A stretch of DNA of 64,000 nucleotides, from the NCBI GenBank assembly GCA_030581615.1, contig JAKTTT010000071.1:39051-103050 (forward strand), written 5' to 3'. This document shows, one piece after another, positions 19,204 to 29,599 of this stretch; position 1 is the first letter of the stretch; every line of letters begins with the position of its first letter. Source of the stretch: Alloascoidea africana (Eukaryota; Ascomycota; Alloascoideomycetes; Alloascoideales; Alloascoideaceae). The notes beneath the pieces were generated by a model, which made no database searches, was not told where the DNA came from, and was given only the letters and a program-made list of their open reading frames with translations. A program made the translations under genes and the position numbers.

Positions 19204-21885
19204 ATGGACAGAAGACCCCTATCGAGAACTTCGATCCAGATTGCCTCTCCGCGACCCAGTTCTCTGCGCTACTCCAGCGTACCGGCTGGTCTACAGGGTC
19301 TGCAATCTCCAAGACCCATTTCAAGGAATGCAAACAACAGAGCTTCACAAATCAAACCCCCTGGGTCTCCGGCCTCTTCTGTCCATAGTTTTAGGAGGCC
19401 GATGAGTCCAGCGGTTTTCAAGCGCCCTGCCACTCCGGCTTCGGTCTCGGGGCGAAGTAGCTCCTGTGGCTCAATCAGTAGGAAAGGGAGCCTTGTCAGC
19501 CTGACTAAAGAGTCTGTATCTGACGAATCCAACGTTCTCAAAAGCACTATATCCGTCTCCGTTCGTGTTCGACCAGAGCTGGACCGTTTCGAAAACCCCA
19601 GCGAGTATAACAAAAGTCGCTGGGTTATAGATGCCGAGAGTAACACTATAACGGCCCCCGACCTCCCAGAGTTCACTTTTGATAACGTTTTCAAAGGAAC
19701 TGTTTCCAACAGACTTGTTTATGACCGTGTAGTTCACGACCTCATCCTTAACGTGCTTGATGGGTACAATGGCACTGTGTTTGCCTATGGCATGACCGGC
19801 TCTGGGAAAACATACTCCATGCAAGGAAACGATGACGATCCTGGCATCATTCCGCTTGCACTGGCTTCTCTGTTCGAGGCTATCGCCGATGCGCAAGTTT
19901 CTACTGACCGCACCTTCCAAGTTCGAATCTCCTATCTCGAAATTTACAATGAAAAACTGAACGACTTGCTGTCCCCTGATACAAGCAGCGATGATATAAA
20001 ACTTAGAGACGATCCAAAGACGGGGGAGGTCAAGCCGATCGGTTTACGAGAGATTCAGGTCTCGAGCACCGAGCAGGTTCTGAGCCTTATCCAACAGGGT
20101 GACATGTTTCGGCGAACAAGCACGACCGATTTTAATGCGCACAGTTCCAGAAGTCATGCTGTGGTGCAGATCCGTGTAAGCTCGTTCTCAAAGAGTGATG
20201 AGGTTCACGAACAGTATAGTACGCTTAGTCTTTGCGATCTGGCAGGAAGCGAAAGAGCCACGGCGCAGAGCGAGCGAAGGAAAGAAGGCAGCTATATCAA
20301 CAAGTCTCTACTGGCTCTTGGCACTGTAATTGCAAAATTGAGTTCTCTGAGCTCGAACTCTGCGAATGGCTTTTCCTCAACAAACCTTTCTCATATCCCT
20401 TATAGAGATTCCAAGCTGACAAGACTTTTACAACATGCTCTTTCAGGAGACTCTTTGGTGCGTGTACTTTGCACTATGCATACCTCTTATTCGACTGTAA
20501 CGGAAACGATTAATACCCTACGGTTTGCCGCAAGAGCCAAAAACATTACTTTGAGGGCCAAAAAGAATGAGGCTTATACAGGTGCGGTAGATATGAAATA
20601 CGTCGAGAAGTTACAGGCGACAATCGAACGACAGAAAGAGGAAATTGAGCTTTTGAGAAGTTCAAGTGGGAACGCGAAACGATTCTTTAGCACTAATTCT
20701 GACTATTATTCTAATGACATGGAGGAGGATGCACTGGGTCTGGCTTCTTCTATTGGTGGTAGGCCTACAAGCGTGATTGGTACCAGTTTTGAAGTCGGTG
20801 AGACAACTTTGACCCCTGAAAAAGTTCGAAAATCGCTTTCTGTATACTCGCCTTCTTTTAATGATGGTGGAATCAGATCATATAAGACCGACGAGCTTGT
20901 TAAGCAAGTGGCCCAAGCCGAGGCGAAAAACAACTTACTCAAAGTTCAAATGGAACATCTTGTGAGGTTAAATGAAACTGCCAAGATGGAAACCTCTTTG
21001 CTCGGTTCTCAAGTTACAACAATGCTCTGCAGTTTGACGTCAATCTTGGAAAACTTACCTGAGCCTGAGGCCTCAGGAATCGGGAGAAACGGGGTCGAGG
21101 TGGTTAACAAGCTTCAAGAATATATCAAGGCCCAAGAGCTTGAATTGGAGGAGTACAAAAACCACACAAGCACTCTTGAATCAAGTCTTTACAAAGAGCA
21201 AGTGAAGAAAGTGAGTTCGCTTTTGGAAGAAGGCGGAAAAGATGCCTCTAGGAAACAAGATACCCCGGAAAGTCCAACCACGGATGCGTTACCGACCTCT
21301 TCAAATAGTCTAAGCAGTGATTCTTCAGACTCTTTGAAATCATCCAACACTAGCGCTGAAATGATAGATGACGAGGCGAATATAACTTTAGGTCGGGTTG
21401 AATACCAAGTTGAATCATCACCAGTACGACAACGTACAGCGAGAAATGCTTTTTCTCCTGGTTCCGGGAGACAGCACTCGATAGATGGGTTGCTTCTCTC
21501 CTCGCCAATGCGTTCTGGTTCTCCGTTCCTGACCCCCTCATCTCCAGCTACCACGGTACGTGGTGGGAACAGCAATGGGGTTGGTTCAAGTGAAGAAGAG
21601 CTGAGGAAGCTTCTTACAGAACGAGATGAAGAGATTCAAGAGTTGAAAGAAAGCAACAAGGATAAAGAACAAATAATCCGAGCGCTGAATTCGGTACGAA
21701 GAATCCAAGACTCTATTGTCAATTTTTCTTCCAGAAAGAGCTTCTCCAAGAACAGTAGGGAGTCATCACCATCGCCATCGCCAAATGGTAAAGTCAACAA
21801 TATCAATAGCCGTTTTATTGAATCTGAAGCTGGCGATTTTAGAAAGCACGGATCTAGAGTATCATTCTCCAGTCTTTCAGGTTAA
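19204..21885 (+). CDS. KIP2: KIP2-like kinesin, microtubule motor
   Basis: Plus-end-directed kinesin that stabilises cytoplasmic microtubules and carries dynein-pathway cargo in nuclear positioning. An N-terminal Ser/Arg/Pro-rich tail (about 110 residues) precedes the motor domain. The P-loop GMTGSGKT is at about residues 196-203, switch I NAHSSRSHA near 314, switch II DLAGSERA near 345, and the neck-proximal NTLRFAARAKN follows. The C-terminal part has coiled coils and ends with EQIIRALNSVRRIQDS, matching the Kip2 C-terminus. Start at 19204 (MDRRPLSRTS) gives 893 residues and a Kip2-like basic tail. NDE1, encoded in this window, acts in the same nuclear-migration pathway. Confidence 0.92.
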   Translation: MDRRPLSRTSIQIASPRPSSLRYSSVPAGLQGLQSPRPISRNANNRASQIKPPGSPASSVHSFRRPMSPAVFKRPATPASVSGRSSSCGSISRKGSLVSLTKESVSDESNVLKSTISVSVRVRPELDRFENPSEYNKSRWVIDAESNTITAPDLPEFTFDNVFKGTVSNRLVYDRVVHDLILNVLDGYNGTVFAYGMTGSGKTYSMQGNDDDPGIIPLALASLFEAIADAQVSTDRTFQVRISYLEIYNEKLNDLLSPDTSSDDIKLRDDPKTGEVKPIGLREIQVSSTEQVLSLIQQGDMFRRTSTTDFNAHSSRSHAVVQIRVSSFSKSDEVHEQYSTLSLCDLAGSERATAQSERRKEGSYINKSLLALGTVIAKLSSLSSNSANGFSSTNLSHIPYRDSKLTRLLQHALSGDSLVRVLCTMHTSYSTVTETINTLRFAARAKNITLRAKKNEAYTGAVDMKYVEKLQATIERQKEEIELLRSSSGNAKRFFSTNSDYYSNDMEEDALGLASSIGGRPTSVIGTSFEVGETTLTPEKVRKSLSVYSPSFNDGGIRSYKTDELVKQVAQAEAKNNLLKVQMEHLVRLNETAKMETSLLGSQVTTMLCSLTSILENLPEPEASGIGRNGVEVVNKLQEYIKAQELELEEYKNHTSTLESSLYKEQVKKVSSLLEEGGKDASRKQDTPESPTTDALPTSSNSLSSDSSDSLKSSNTSAEMIDDEANITLGRVEYQVESSPVRQRTARNAFSPGSGRQHSIDGLLLSSPMRSGSPFLTPSSPATTVRGGNSNGVGSSEEELRKLLTERDEEIQELKESNKDKEQIIRALNSVRRIQDSIVNFSSRKSFSKNSRESSPSPSPNGKVNNINSRFIESEAGDFRKHGSRVSFSSLSG

Positions 21886-22501
21886 TACCATTTATGGCCG
21901 TCGTGTCTCTCTCTGCTTTGTCGCGCTCTCATAGGTAAATAGACAAGCATGCCTTTTTTTTTCTCAGTGTGAGCAAGATAGAGGTTAAATTCATTTCATT
22001 TTATAGAATTCTGCTTTTCCAGTTTCAGAGAGAATTGTTTTTGATTGATTGAAATTGTCATTATCCTATATATCAACGCCACGGTTTGCCTTTTTGGATT
22101 TATTCTCCTAATCATTTTCTCTTTCTGTTTTCTTTTTTTATCTTCCATGATCTTTGGTTTTGATACTTCGATTTAGCTGTCTTTTTTGCGCCGTTTTTTT
22201 ATGGGACTTTCTTGATGATCGTACAAAAGCTGGGATTACTAACTATTTGGAATTCACAAATACTTTTGAAGAATTTAACTGCCGTTTAACTATTTCTTTC
22301 GGTGTTTATATCTTGATGTTTATCTTTTTTTTTTTTTTTTTTGCTTTACAAATGGAGATTGGTCATGGGCGAGAAGTGGCTTTATAAATATGTATACAGA
22401 ATAAAAAATGATAAATCGGAAAAAGAAGATGCAGATGTCCCTTCATTAAATAAATTTTACATGCCATCATCGTGGAGTTGAATTAGATTGTGGTTGGCTA
22501 T
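21886..22501. other. convergent 3' region KIP2 / RNase H-like gene
   Basis: T-rich convergent intergenic DNA, including a T run of about 18 near 22325-22342. No gene supported. Confidence 0.5.
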
Positions 22502-24525
22502 CTACTGCTCAAGAGCACCCAGAAAAGCAGTGGCCCTTGCCAGTCTATTTGCCATCTCCAACCCAGCAACACCAGAGGAATCTGGCAGATGGACCAGCTC
22601 CAGCTTGCCCAGTCCCTTCCACGAGTAATGCAGATTCAAATCGTAGAGCATGACCAGACAAAGAATGAGGACATCGGTATCTTCAAAGTCCCTATCGAGC
22701 CGATGTAGTGTATCGCAAAGTAACAGTAAATCAACTGCCTCCTTGGAATTGCACACGACACGATATTGGGATATTGGTGGTGGTTTGTGGGCTTCGGCAG
22801 TTAACAGTTCAAGCGCTGTCTTAATTGCGCCCAAGGCGATCCTCGTTATTGATTGATTATTGGTGAATGGGACGCTGGAGGAAACGTTTCTTAAGTCGTT
22901 TTCTCCAAAGTAAATAGCATAAGCCCCTACGCCGTCATCTCTAGTACATATCTCAACGTACACTGACAGTGTAGAGCTATCTGAGGTATCCTCTAAAAAG
23001 TTTGGAATTTTGCTCTCAAAGTGTGTTTGGTAATCATTTGTCTTGACACTTTTTTCTATTTCTTCATTTTCTTGCTGAGTATCCTGCTTTGTGTTTCCAT
23101 TAACGTCTGTTGCGTCGTCTGTGACTGCTTCAGACTGTGTTTCGCTCATCCAAGGCTCAAATGTAACTATCTCATCGTCGTCATCTTCAAAATTGTAAGT
23201 TTCTTCTTCATCTTCTTTCGGCTTTTCTTTTTCTTCTGTATTTGCTTCGCTCTCCAGGTTTCCATTAGAATTTGGCAATTCTGAGTGACCAGACCCAGCA
23301 TCACCATTTGGAGTTGTGCTATCTCTATCGCTCCATCCGTTAGAATCAATGTGGTTAGTTGTATCTTCAAAATCATATTTTCGCCGTCTTGTTCGAGGTG
23401 ACCACTCCTCTGCTTCCAAAATTCTCTTTCTCAGCATAGATATTACTGCTTGTTTTCTGGGCGAAGCAGAAGAAACCGAAACCGGGTCCTGATCTTCTTG
23501 AAATGTCCTGGATGGCGCGTATTTCTCTTGTTTAGGATACTTCCATGACCACCCCGTTCCCTTATCCTCCTCCTTTGCAGCCGAAAAAATTGCAGATCCT
23601 TTACGAGAATAGTCCAGCGCTTCTTTATAGGTATCGAATCTCTTCATTTGTGCTTTTGGATATCCATCAGTTGAAGCCCTGGCTTCAGAAGCATACACAA
23701 ACACACCCTTCTCGCGCCCTAAGTCTCCTGTTAGTGATGTGTATAGCCCACATCTGTTTTCCAGTGGTAATGCTTACCAACGGCGACGCCATAATAGCTT
23801 CCTCTCTCCTTGAAAGATCGAAGGCTGTTTGGACCAGAATTCTCTCCCTTCCACACATAGCTCTGGGTTTCCTGGTATGGTGGTCGATTTTTAATCTGAC
23901 CAGCATTCTCGCCAGTCAAAACAAAACTCTGGGCTTCCTTGTACGTTTCGAATTTTTTCCACCTTGCTTTTGGAAAGCCAGTAATTTGGGCTATAGCTTC
24001 GTAATGGTTGGAGTACACGCCAGGTTGTCTCCCTATCCCATGCGAGGAACAAACGCGTCAGCCTCCATCAATTTTCAATCGTGAGAGCTCATTTCTTACC
24101 AACTTGAACACCATAGAAATAACAGGCCTTTGCATATCGTGGGTGAGCTGGCCTGGAACCATTTGTATCATCGCTGGTTTGTGATGTTGGCGATGAAAAG
24201 TCCGGGTTCTTGACTTCCGGACTAGAATTGCCGTTGACAAAGATATTGGCTTCTTCCTCGGTGTCGAACCGTTTCATAACCGCCTTTGGAAATCCTCGAG
24301 TCTGGTCCTGGCACTCGTTTAGACTCTTGTAGACGCCGGGTCGCCGTCCTAAAACGGATTGTTAGGAGGTGACGAAACAGAAAGGGCACAACAATTAAGC
24401 ACCACAAGCAGAGAATGCCAAATCAATCATGACTTTTAGATAGTAAAGTTAAAAGTAACTAGCGGCTTGCCTTTTTGGACGGCATAGAATGCTACGGGAC
24501 CTGGACATGGAGAATTATCACTCAT
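22502..24525 (-). CDS. RNase H1-like protein, three hybrid-binding domains, degenerate active site
   Basis: Four exons (minus strand) 24471-24525, 24100-24348, 23778-24032 and 22502-23718 give 591 residues. Three RNase H1 N-terminal (caulimovirus viroplasmin-like) domains, which bind RNA:DNA hybrids or dsRNA, lie at about 12-57, 95-141 and 181-225; each has the pattern GxPxGVY..GFPKAxxKRFDTxEEA. An acidic linker follows, then an RNase H fold at about 437-585. All four carboxylates expected in an active RNase H are replaced: D to E442, E to A481, D to N510, D to N577. The protein may therefore bind hybrids without cutting. S. cerevisiae Rnh1 has two such domains and an intact site. Intron 1 has a GC donor (GCAAGC). 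Only 68 bp separate its start from the preceding MNN4-like stop. Confidence 0.85.
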
Positions 24526-24593
24526 TTGTGGGTGGCCTGCCTACGAGAAGGGGAGAAGAGAGGGAAAACACGAATGTGTGAGAGAAAAAAAAT

Positions 24594-26882
24594 CTAATGG
24601 TGAAGCGAGTCTGGGATTCTGCTCCCACCACCGCCATAATCGCCAGAATTCATATATATGTAATGGTTCAGAGTATAGTTTCTAGTCCTTGCGTGCTCTT
24701 CCAAGACGTAGCTCTCGCAGTCATCCACGGTCTCGAGGCGGCTCAAAACTGACTCTTCCTCGTCCTGCGTGGGCAAGCTCCAGTTTGATAACTTTGGTAG
24801 CTCCTGGTGAAAAACAACTCTCGCGACATCAAAGCAGTCCCGGCGATCGTAGCCCTGGACCCAGATTCGCAGCTGCGAGTTGAAGCTCCAAGATCTGAGA
24901 AGACTGCTGTATTCCCAGCCTTGGAACGTTGGGCTGGTCAGCCCAAAGGAATACTCTTTTTGCAAGACGGAGACATAGTCGTTTGGAACAAACGCAGTTG
25001 CACCTTCAAAGTAGGTCTCTCTCAATGGAGAAAGCGAGTTCAGGGTGTAAAAATGCTTATTTTTACATTGAACTTGAGCCTGGCCAGAAGAAGGTGCTGG
25101 ACTAGCACCAGGTCGTGCGAGGCCAGTGATGTCGATGTAGAAGCCTGTGTCCACATCGATGAACCTCGCATCGATTATGTTTCTGCCATTTCCGTAGGTA
25201 CGCTGGATAAACATGGGATTAACGTCCAAGTAGAACTTGCGCAAGCCATTTTCCGGGTTTTCTAGAATTAAAGAGTTGTTGAAATTCGCAGCTAGGTATT
25301 CCAAATGTGTTATTGGCATTTGAACATCGCCGTCCGAGTCCCATGGCATAGAATAGCCGTTCCAGTACCAGCCTAGTAGCGAGCCATGTGCAATCCATGT
25401 TGACAATTGTAGCTGATTTGTAAACTCAAGCCATGCTTTGTACAGGTGGTGAAGTGTTTGCTGGCGCTCATCTCTTGTCAGGATATGGTCAAAAAACCGC
25501 CAGTCACAGTGACCGTCACTAGTCGAAAGCCATTCATGTTCTGAGTTGGCTCTGTGTTGGATTGTTCCTGTCACTTCGTGAAAGTACTTGTCCATTTTAA
25601 ACATTTCTTTCCGGTACGTTTGAAGGAAACTCTTGTATTCAGTAGCGGCTGGGTCATCCTTGAACCATTCTAAATCTTTTATCCGTTCCTCAATGTTGAA
25701 AAGGAAATCACTCTGATCCAGGGATACAGACTTGGTGATTCTAAAATCTATCTGCTTGTTCTCGTTCTCGCTTAGTGAATCATCAGTGTGTTTCAGCAGT
25801 AACCTCCGGAGCAGGGTTTTTGAAGACTTTTGAACATCCTCTCCGGTTGACTTGGCTTTCTCCAGTTCAGTGTACTTTTCCGTAAAGTACCGGTTGAATT
25901 CATCATGTTGTTGAGCCTTGCGATGTATGGGGACATTAAGAAGCGCGCTAGTATTGTTTCCGATGCCTGAGCCCAGGAATATCAACCGTTTCGGCGGATC
26001 CATGTTGAAGAGGTAAATGTCTCCAATCAGCTTCTTCTCCTTGGGGTTGCTCCGTCCCTGGGCCAGTTTCTTTGGATACTCTTTAACGGTTTCAAAATCT
26101 TTGAATGCCAGGGATTCTTCACCGATCGTTATTGTGTTTGAGGTTTCGGTGACTTTGGTTTTAGAAGGAACAAAAGCCAATAACCGTTTCCACCATGATG
26201 AGAAAGAAGAGCTTGCACCATCTGTAGTGCTGATCCCCAATTCTTGTTCGTTGGATTCAATTATAGGATCCAAATCCGTCATGTCTAGGAAATATGACCA
26301 GTGGAAAGGAGCTTCCGGAACGATTTCACTCTGATGATCTTCCCCCTCTCCCAACTGATCTACTAAATGGTTTAGATAGATATTTGACGCAAAAAAGCCG
26401 TTTTTAAACCGGCTAATGTAAAACTTTTCCCCATTGTCATGGACCAATTGAACTTCATTCGTGTCTGCATCAACTACAGTACCTGATTCTTCATATAGGT
26501 CTGAATCATCCAAATAATCTTGGCTCGTAGTGTTTGTGTTTAAACTGGCTATCGTCTCGGACTCTGCCTTGTGATCAGCTTGTTTTTGTAACAAAGCAGT
26601 GTAGTTGTAATCGTAGTCAAAGTAGACTCCAAATACAAGCAGGGATGATAAAACCAGCGTCGCCAAGAAAAGATATCCAAACAAATAGGCGAGAAACCGT
26701 CTTTGTGCAGAGACAGAATCAGAGGAACGGCTGCCGTGACGAACTTCTTCGTTCTCTATAACCGGGGATTGGTGAAGCTTACTTCCTAGCCCAAAGTATC
26801 CACGGATAGCAACTGAGTTAAAGTTTAGTCTTGAGACCGACCCTGCTACAATTGGCAGTAGCAGCTTTGGCAATGATCGCAT
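24594..26882 (-). CDS. MNN4: MNN4/LicD-family mannosylphosphate transfer protein, copy 1
   Basis: Golgi type II membrane protein. S. cerevisiae Mnn4 is needed for adding mannosylphosphate to N-linked glycans and gives the cell wall negative charge. A single transmembrane helix lies at about residues 61-85 after a basic N-terminus. The LicD domain has WIAHGSLLGWYWNGYSMPWDSDGDVQM, where the DSDGD acidic cluster probably binds metal, followed by NPMFIQRTYGNGRNIIDARFIDVDTGFYIDITGL. Length is 762 residues. The Lys/Glu repeats at the S. cerevisiae Mnn4 C-terminus are absent. It lies in tandem with copy 2 and is tightly followed by the RNase H-like gene. Confidence 0.87.
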   Translation of the reverse strand: MRSLPKLLLPIVAGSVSRLNFNSVAIRGYFGLGSKLHQSPVIENEEVRHGSRSSDSVSAQRRFLAYLFGYLFLATLVLSSLLVFGVYFDYDYNYTALLQKQADHKAESETIASLNTNTTSQDYLDDSDLYEESGTVVDADTNEVQLVHDNGEKFYISRFKNGFFASNIYLNHLVDQLGEGEDHQSEIVPEAPFHWSYFLDMTDLDPIIESNEQELGISTTDGASSSFSSWWKRLLAFVPSKTKVTETSNTITIGEESLAFKDFETVKEYPKKLAQGRSNPKEKKLIGDIYLFNMDPPKRLIFLGSGIGNNTSALLNVPIHRKAQQHDEFNRYFTEKYTELEKAKSTGEDVQKSSKTLLRRLLLKHTDDSLSENENKQIDFRITKSVSLDQSDFLFNIEERIKDLEWFKDDPAATEYKSFLQTYRKEMFKMDKYFHEVTGTIQHRANSEHEWLSTSDGHCDWRFFDHILTRDERQQTLHHLYKAWLEFTNQLQLSTWIAHGSLLGWYWNGYSMPWDSDGDVQMPITHLEYLAANFNNSLILENPENGLRKFYLDVNPMFIQRTYGNGRNIIDARFIDVDTGFYIDITGLARPGASPAPSSGQAQVQCKNKHFYTLNSLSPLRETYFEGATAFVPNDYVSVLQKEYSFGLTSPTFQGWEYSSLLRSWSFNSQLRIWVQGYDRRDCFDVARVVFHQELPKLSNWSLPTQDEEESVLSRLETVDDCESYVLEEHARTRNYTLNHYIYMNSGDYGGGGSRIPDSLHH

Positions 26883-27514
26883 AAGTTGCTGGTACCTACA
26901 GGCAGAAGGGGAAGATTATATTTGAAAAAAAAAAATGGTTGATTAATTGATCTAGAGGAAAAGAAGAGAGTAGGAGAAGAAAAAAAAAGGCAACCATTTT
27001 TGTTGCTGATAATAATGGAGGCTTACTTTCCTGGCAAATGAAGTGGTGGTTTGTAAGTCAAATTAAACAAGCATATTCGGTACATAGAAACAAACAACTG
27101 TGAAGCTGAGCCCCTGTCTCCTTTTTTATTTTACTTACATATCTAACGAGGATTAAAAAAACCACAAAAAAAGAAAGGAAAAGAGACATAAAAATTGATG
27201 ATGCTAAGCCGTCACAATATTGATCCGACACAACACAAAAAAACAAGGCAGAGAGTGCTTAAAATAAACAGGCTACCCTCTTGCAGGTATTAATCGATTA
27301 AAGGCAAATTTCGTGTCTGCTCTTCCCCAAATGCATTCTAAAGCTATACATGGATGTTCAACTGTAAGTTTCATGAAAAAAAATATATGTAGATAAGGGG
27401 AAAAGACAGACAGTGCTTGAACATAAAGATATAATTCTAAACCAGATGATAAAACAATAAACCGTAAGAAAAAAAAAAAGGAAGAAAAAAATGCAAGTTA
27501 CACACACACAATCA
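26883..27514. other. promoter of MNN4-like copy 1
   Basis: A-rich spacer between the tandem MNN4-like genes. No gene supported. Confidence 0.45.
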
Positions 27515-29599
27515 TTAGCCGGGAAGATAGTTCGATCTCATCTGACCAAGACCTTGATCAGCAATCTCTCCCAACGTGTCCTTGTCAGCGCCGCTGTTCC
27601 AAGCCGTCATGTACTTGTAGTGATTCAGTGTATAATTTTCAGCTAGAAGAAATTGTTCAATGACAGTTTTACACCCTGAAGTTGCAGTCATGGCCTCCAT
27701 GAGCATCTCCATGTCGTTGTCCGACATCAACAGCTTTTTCAAGTCCCAATTCACGTCTGTTGGAACCGTTTGCACAAAAGCCGCCGGTCTCAACTTGTCA
27801 AAACACTTCTTCTTTTCTCGTTCTGTGATCCAAATTCTCAATTCGGAATGGAAAAAGTGCTTTTTAACTTCTACTTTATCCAGTGCGTGTTTGTATTCGG
27901 ATCTCAAATGCTGGTTGAAGTTTGTAGGAACGTAAGCAATTGAACCCTCAAAGCTGGTCTTTAAAAGAGGAGTTGTATCACGATGTTTGTACTTGTGACG
28001 ATTCTTGCACGAATATGTCTTGTCCTCGTTTTCCCCTTCGTCCAACGTCAGACCAGTAACGTCTATGTATAGTCCCGAATCAATGTCTATAAAACGGGCA
28101 TCGATAAAGTTCTTGCCGTTGCCAAACTGGCGCTGAATAAACATTGGGTTCACTTCGAAATAATACTTGCCGATGCCGCCGTCTTCTGGGCTCTCGACAA
28201 TGATAGAATCGTTGTAGTTTACCGCCAGGTACTCCAGATGCTTTACGGGCATTTGCACATCACCGTCTTGGTCCCACGGCATCGTGAATCCATTCCAGTG
28301 CCATCCCAAGAGCGAACCATGGGCAATCCAGGTGGTCGCGTGCTCATTGTTGGTGAACCTCAACCAAGCCTTGAACAAGTGATGCAAAGAAGCCTGACGC
28401 TCCTTTTTCGTGAGCAGCCGGTCGAAAAACCGCCAGTCGTAGTGCACGCCCGTCTTCTCCTTATCCTCGATGAGCCTGTTAATCTCGTGAAAGTGTTTTC
28501 CGGACTTTTCGATTTGAGGAGTGTAAGTTTTCAGAAACTCTAGGTATTTGGCCTCTGTGGGTGTGGACGCATTGGCGTCCAGGGCTGCGGTGACCTCTTC
28601 AAGGTTATAGGTAAAGTCCTCCAGCGACAGCTCGCTGGACACCGAATGCCGGGGGTCATAAAGCCCATTTTGCAAGCGCTGCTGAGCCTCTGTAGCTTCT
28701 GAGAACTGTGTGATTTTGTCCAGGAGGTGGCTTGAGCTGCCGGCAATCTGGCGAAGCTGGTCCGAAACGACTTCTGGCTTTGAGGATGAGGGAGAAGCTG
28801 AGCCGAGAGTACTGTGCAAAGCCTTGTAAAAATGGTCAAACTCGTCTCCTTTCAAAGCTCTCCTTGTTATCTTGCTCCGGAAATTGTGCTCGCCATTAAT
28901 AAACACAATCTGCTGGGGAGGGGGCGTGTTATAGAGAAACATGTTGCCAATAACGCTTTTGATCAGAGTGTGGCCACGGGCCACGGCCACTCTGAGCGGG
29001 AACTGTCGGACCGTGGTGAAGTCGCTGAACTTTTTGCGAATGGAGATCGAACTCAAGGACATGTACCTGTAGTATAGCTTCCGGAAATAGTTTGACCACG
29101 TCGTTTTTTGCTTGTCCAGGATGAAAGGATCTAGGTTCGTCATGTCCAGCAAATATGTCCAGTGGAAAGGCACCTCGACCTCAACCTGCTGGCCCTGTTG
29201 GCTCCCCTCCCTTTCCGCATACTGGGAGTGTAGATAGGAGAGATAGATGTTGGTTGCATATTTGGGGTCTTTGAAGGTGTCTACGAGCGAGTAGCGGTCG
29301 ATTTTGGCCTCTTGGAGAAACCTGTTTATGGATTGGGTGTCTGTTAAGGTTGCACCCGCTTCTTTAATCTGGTGTCCGAAAGCACCAGAATCAAACTCAA
29401 ACGTTATCTGGAAAAGCAAGGTTGAGCAAAGTATCAGTCCAGTTAACACGAGGTAGGAGAGCAGAAACAGAAGGTATCTGTATTTTGTGTTGGAGGTGGT
29501 CTTTGCTATTCGCGTGAGTGGGTTCAAGGACAGAATGGCCACAACCAGCCGGAATAAGATTTGGAAGGGAATTTTTAAGTAATGGGACGGTCTTTTCAT
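27515..29599 (-). CDS. MNN4/LicD-family mannosylphosphate transfer protein, copy 2
   Basis: A 694-residue paralogue of the neighbouring Mnn4-like protein with the same plan: basic N-terminus, one transmembrane helix at about residues 40-65, lumenal stem, then the LicD domain. Shared landmarks include PFHWTYLLDMTNLDPF, CDWRFFD/YDWRFFD, WIAHGSLLGWHWNGFTMPWDQDGDVQM and NPMFIQRQFGNGKNFIDARFIDIDSGLYIDVTGL. The acidic cluster reads DQDGD. Divergence outside the catalytic core is high, so the tandem duplication is not recent. The promoter holds a GGAAA/GA repeat. Confidence 0.85.
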   Translation of the reverse strand: MKRPSHYLKIPFQILFRLVVAILSLNPLTRIAKTTSNTKYRYLLFLLSYLVLTGLILCSTLLFQITFEFDSGAFGHQIKEAGATLTDTQSINRFLQEAKIDRYSLVDTFKDPKYATNIYLSYLHSQYAEREGSQQGQQVEVEVPFHWTYLLDMTNLDPFILDKQKTTWSNYFRKLYYRYMSLSSISIRKKFSDFTTVRQFPLRVAVARGHTLIKSVIGNMFLYNTPPPQQIVFINGEHNFRSKITRRALKGDEFDHFYKALHSTLGSASPSSSKPEVVSDQLRQIAGSSSHLLDKITQFSEATEAQQRLQNGLYDPRHSVSSELSLEDFTYNLEEVTAALDANASTPTEAKYLEFLKTYTPQIEKSGKHFHEINRLIEDKEKTGVHYDWRFFDRLLTKKERQASLHHLFKAWLRFTNNEHATTWIAHGSLLGWHWNGFTMPWDQDGDVQMPVKHLEYLAVNYNDSIIVESPEDGGIGKYYFEVNPMFIQRQFGNGKNFIDARFIDIDSGLYIDVTGLTLDEGENEDKTYSCKNRHKYKHRDTTPLLKTSFEGSIAYVPTNFNQHLRSEYKHALDKVEVKKHFFHSELRIWITEREKKKCFDKLRPAAFVQTVPTDVNWDLKKLLMSDNDMEMLMEAMTATSGCKTVIEQFLLAENYTLNHYKYMTAWNSGADKDTLGEIADQGLGQMRSNYLPG

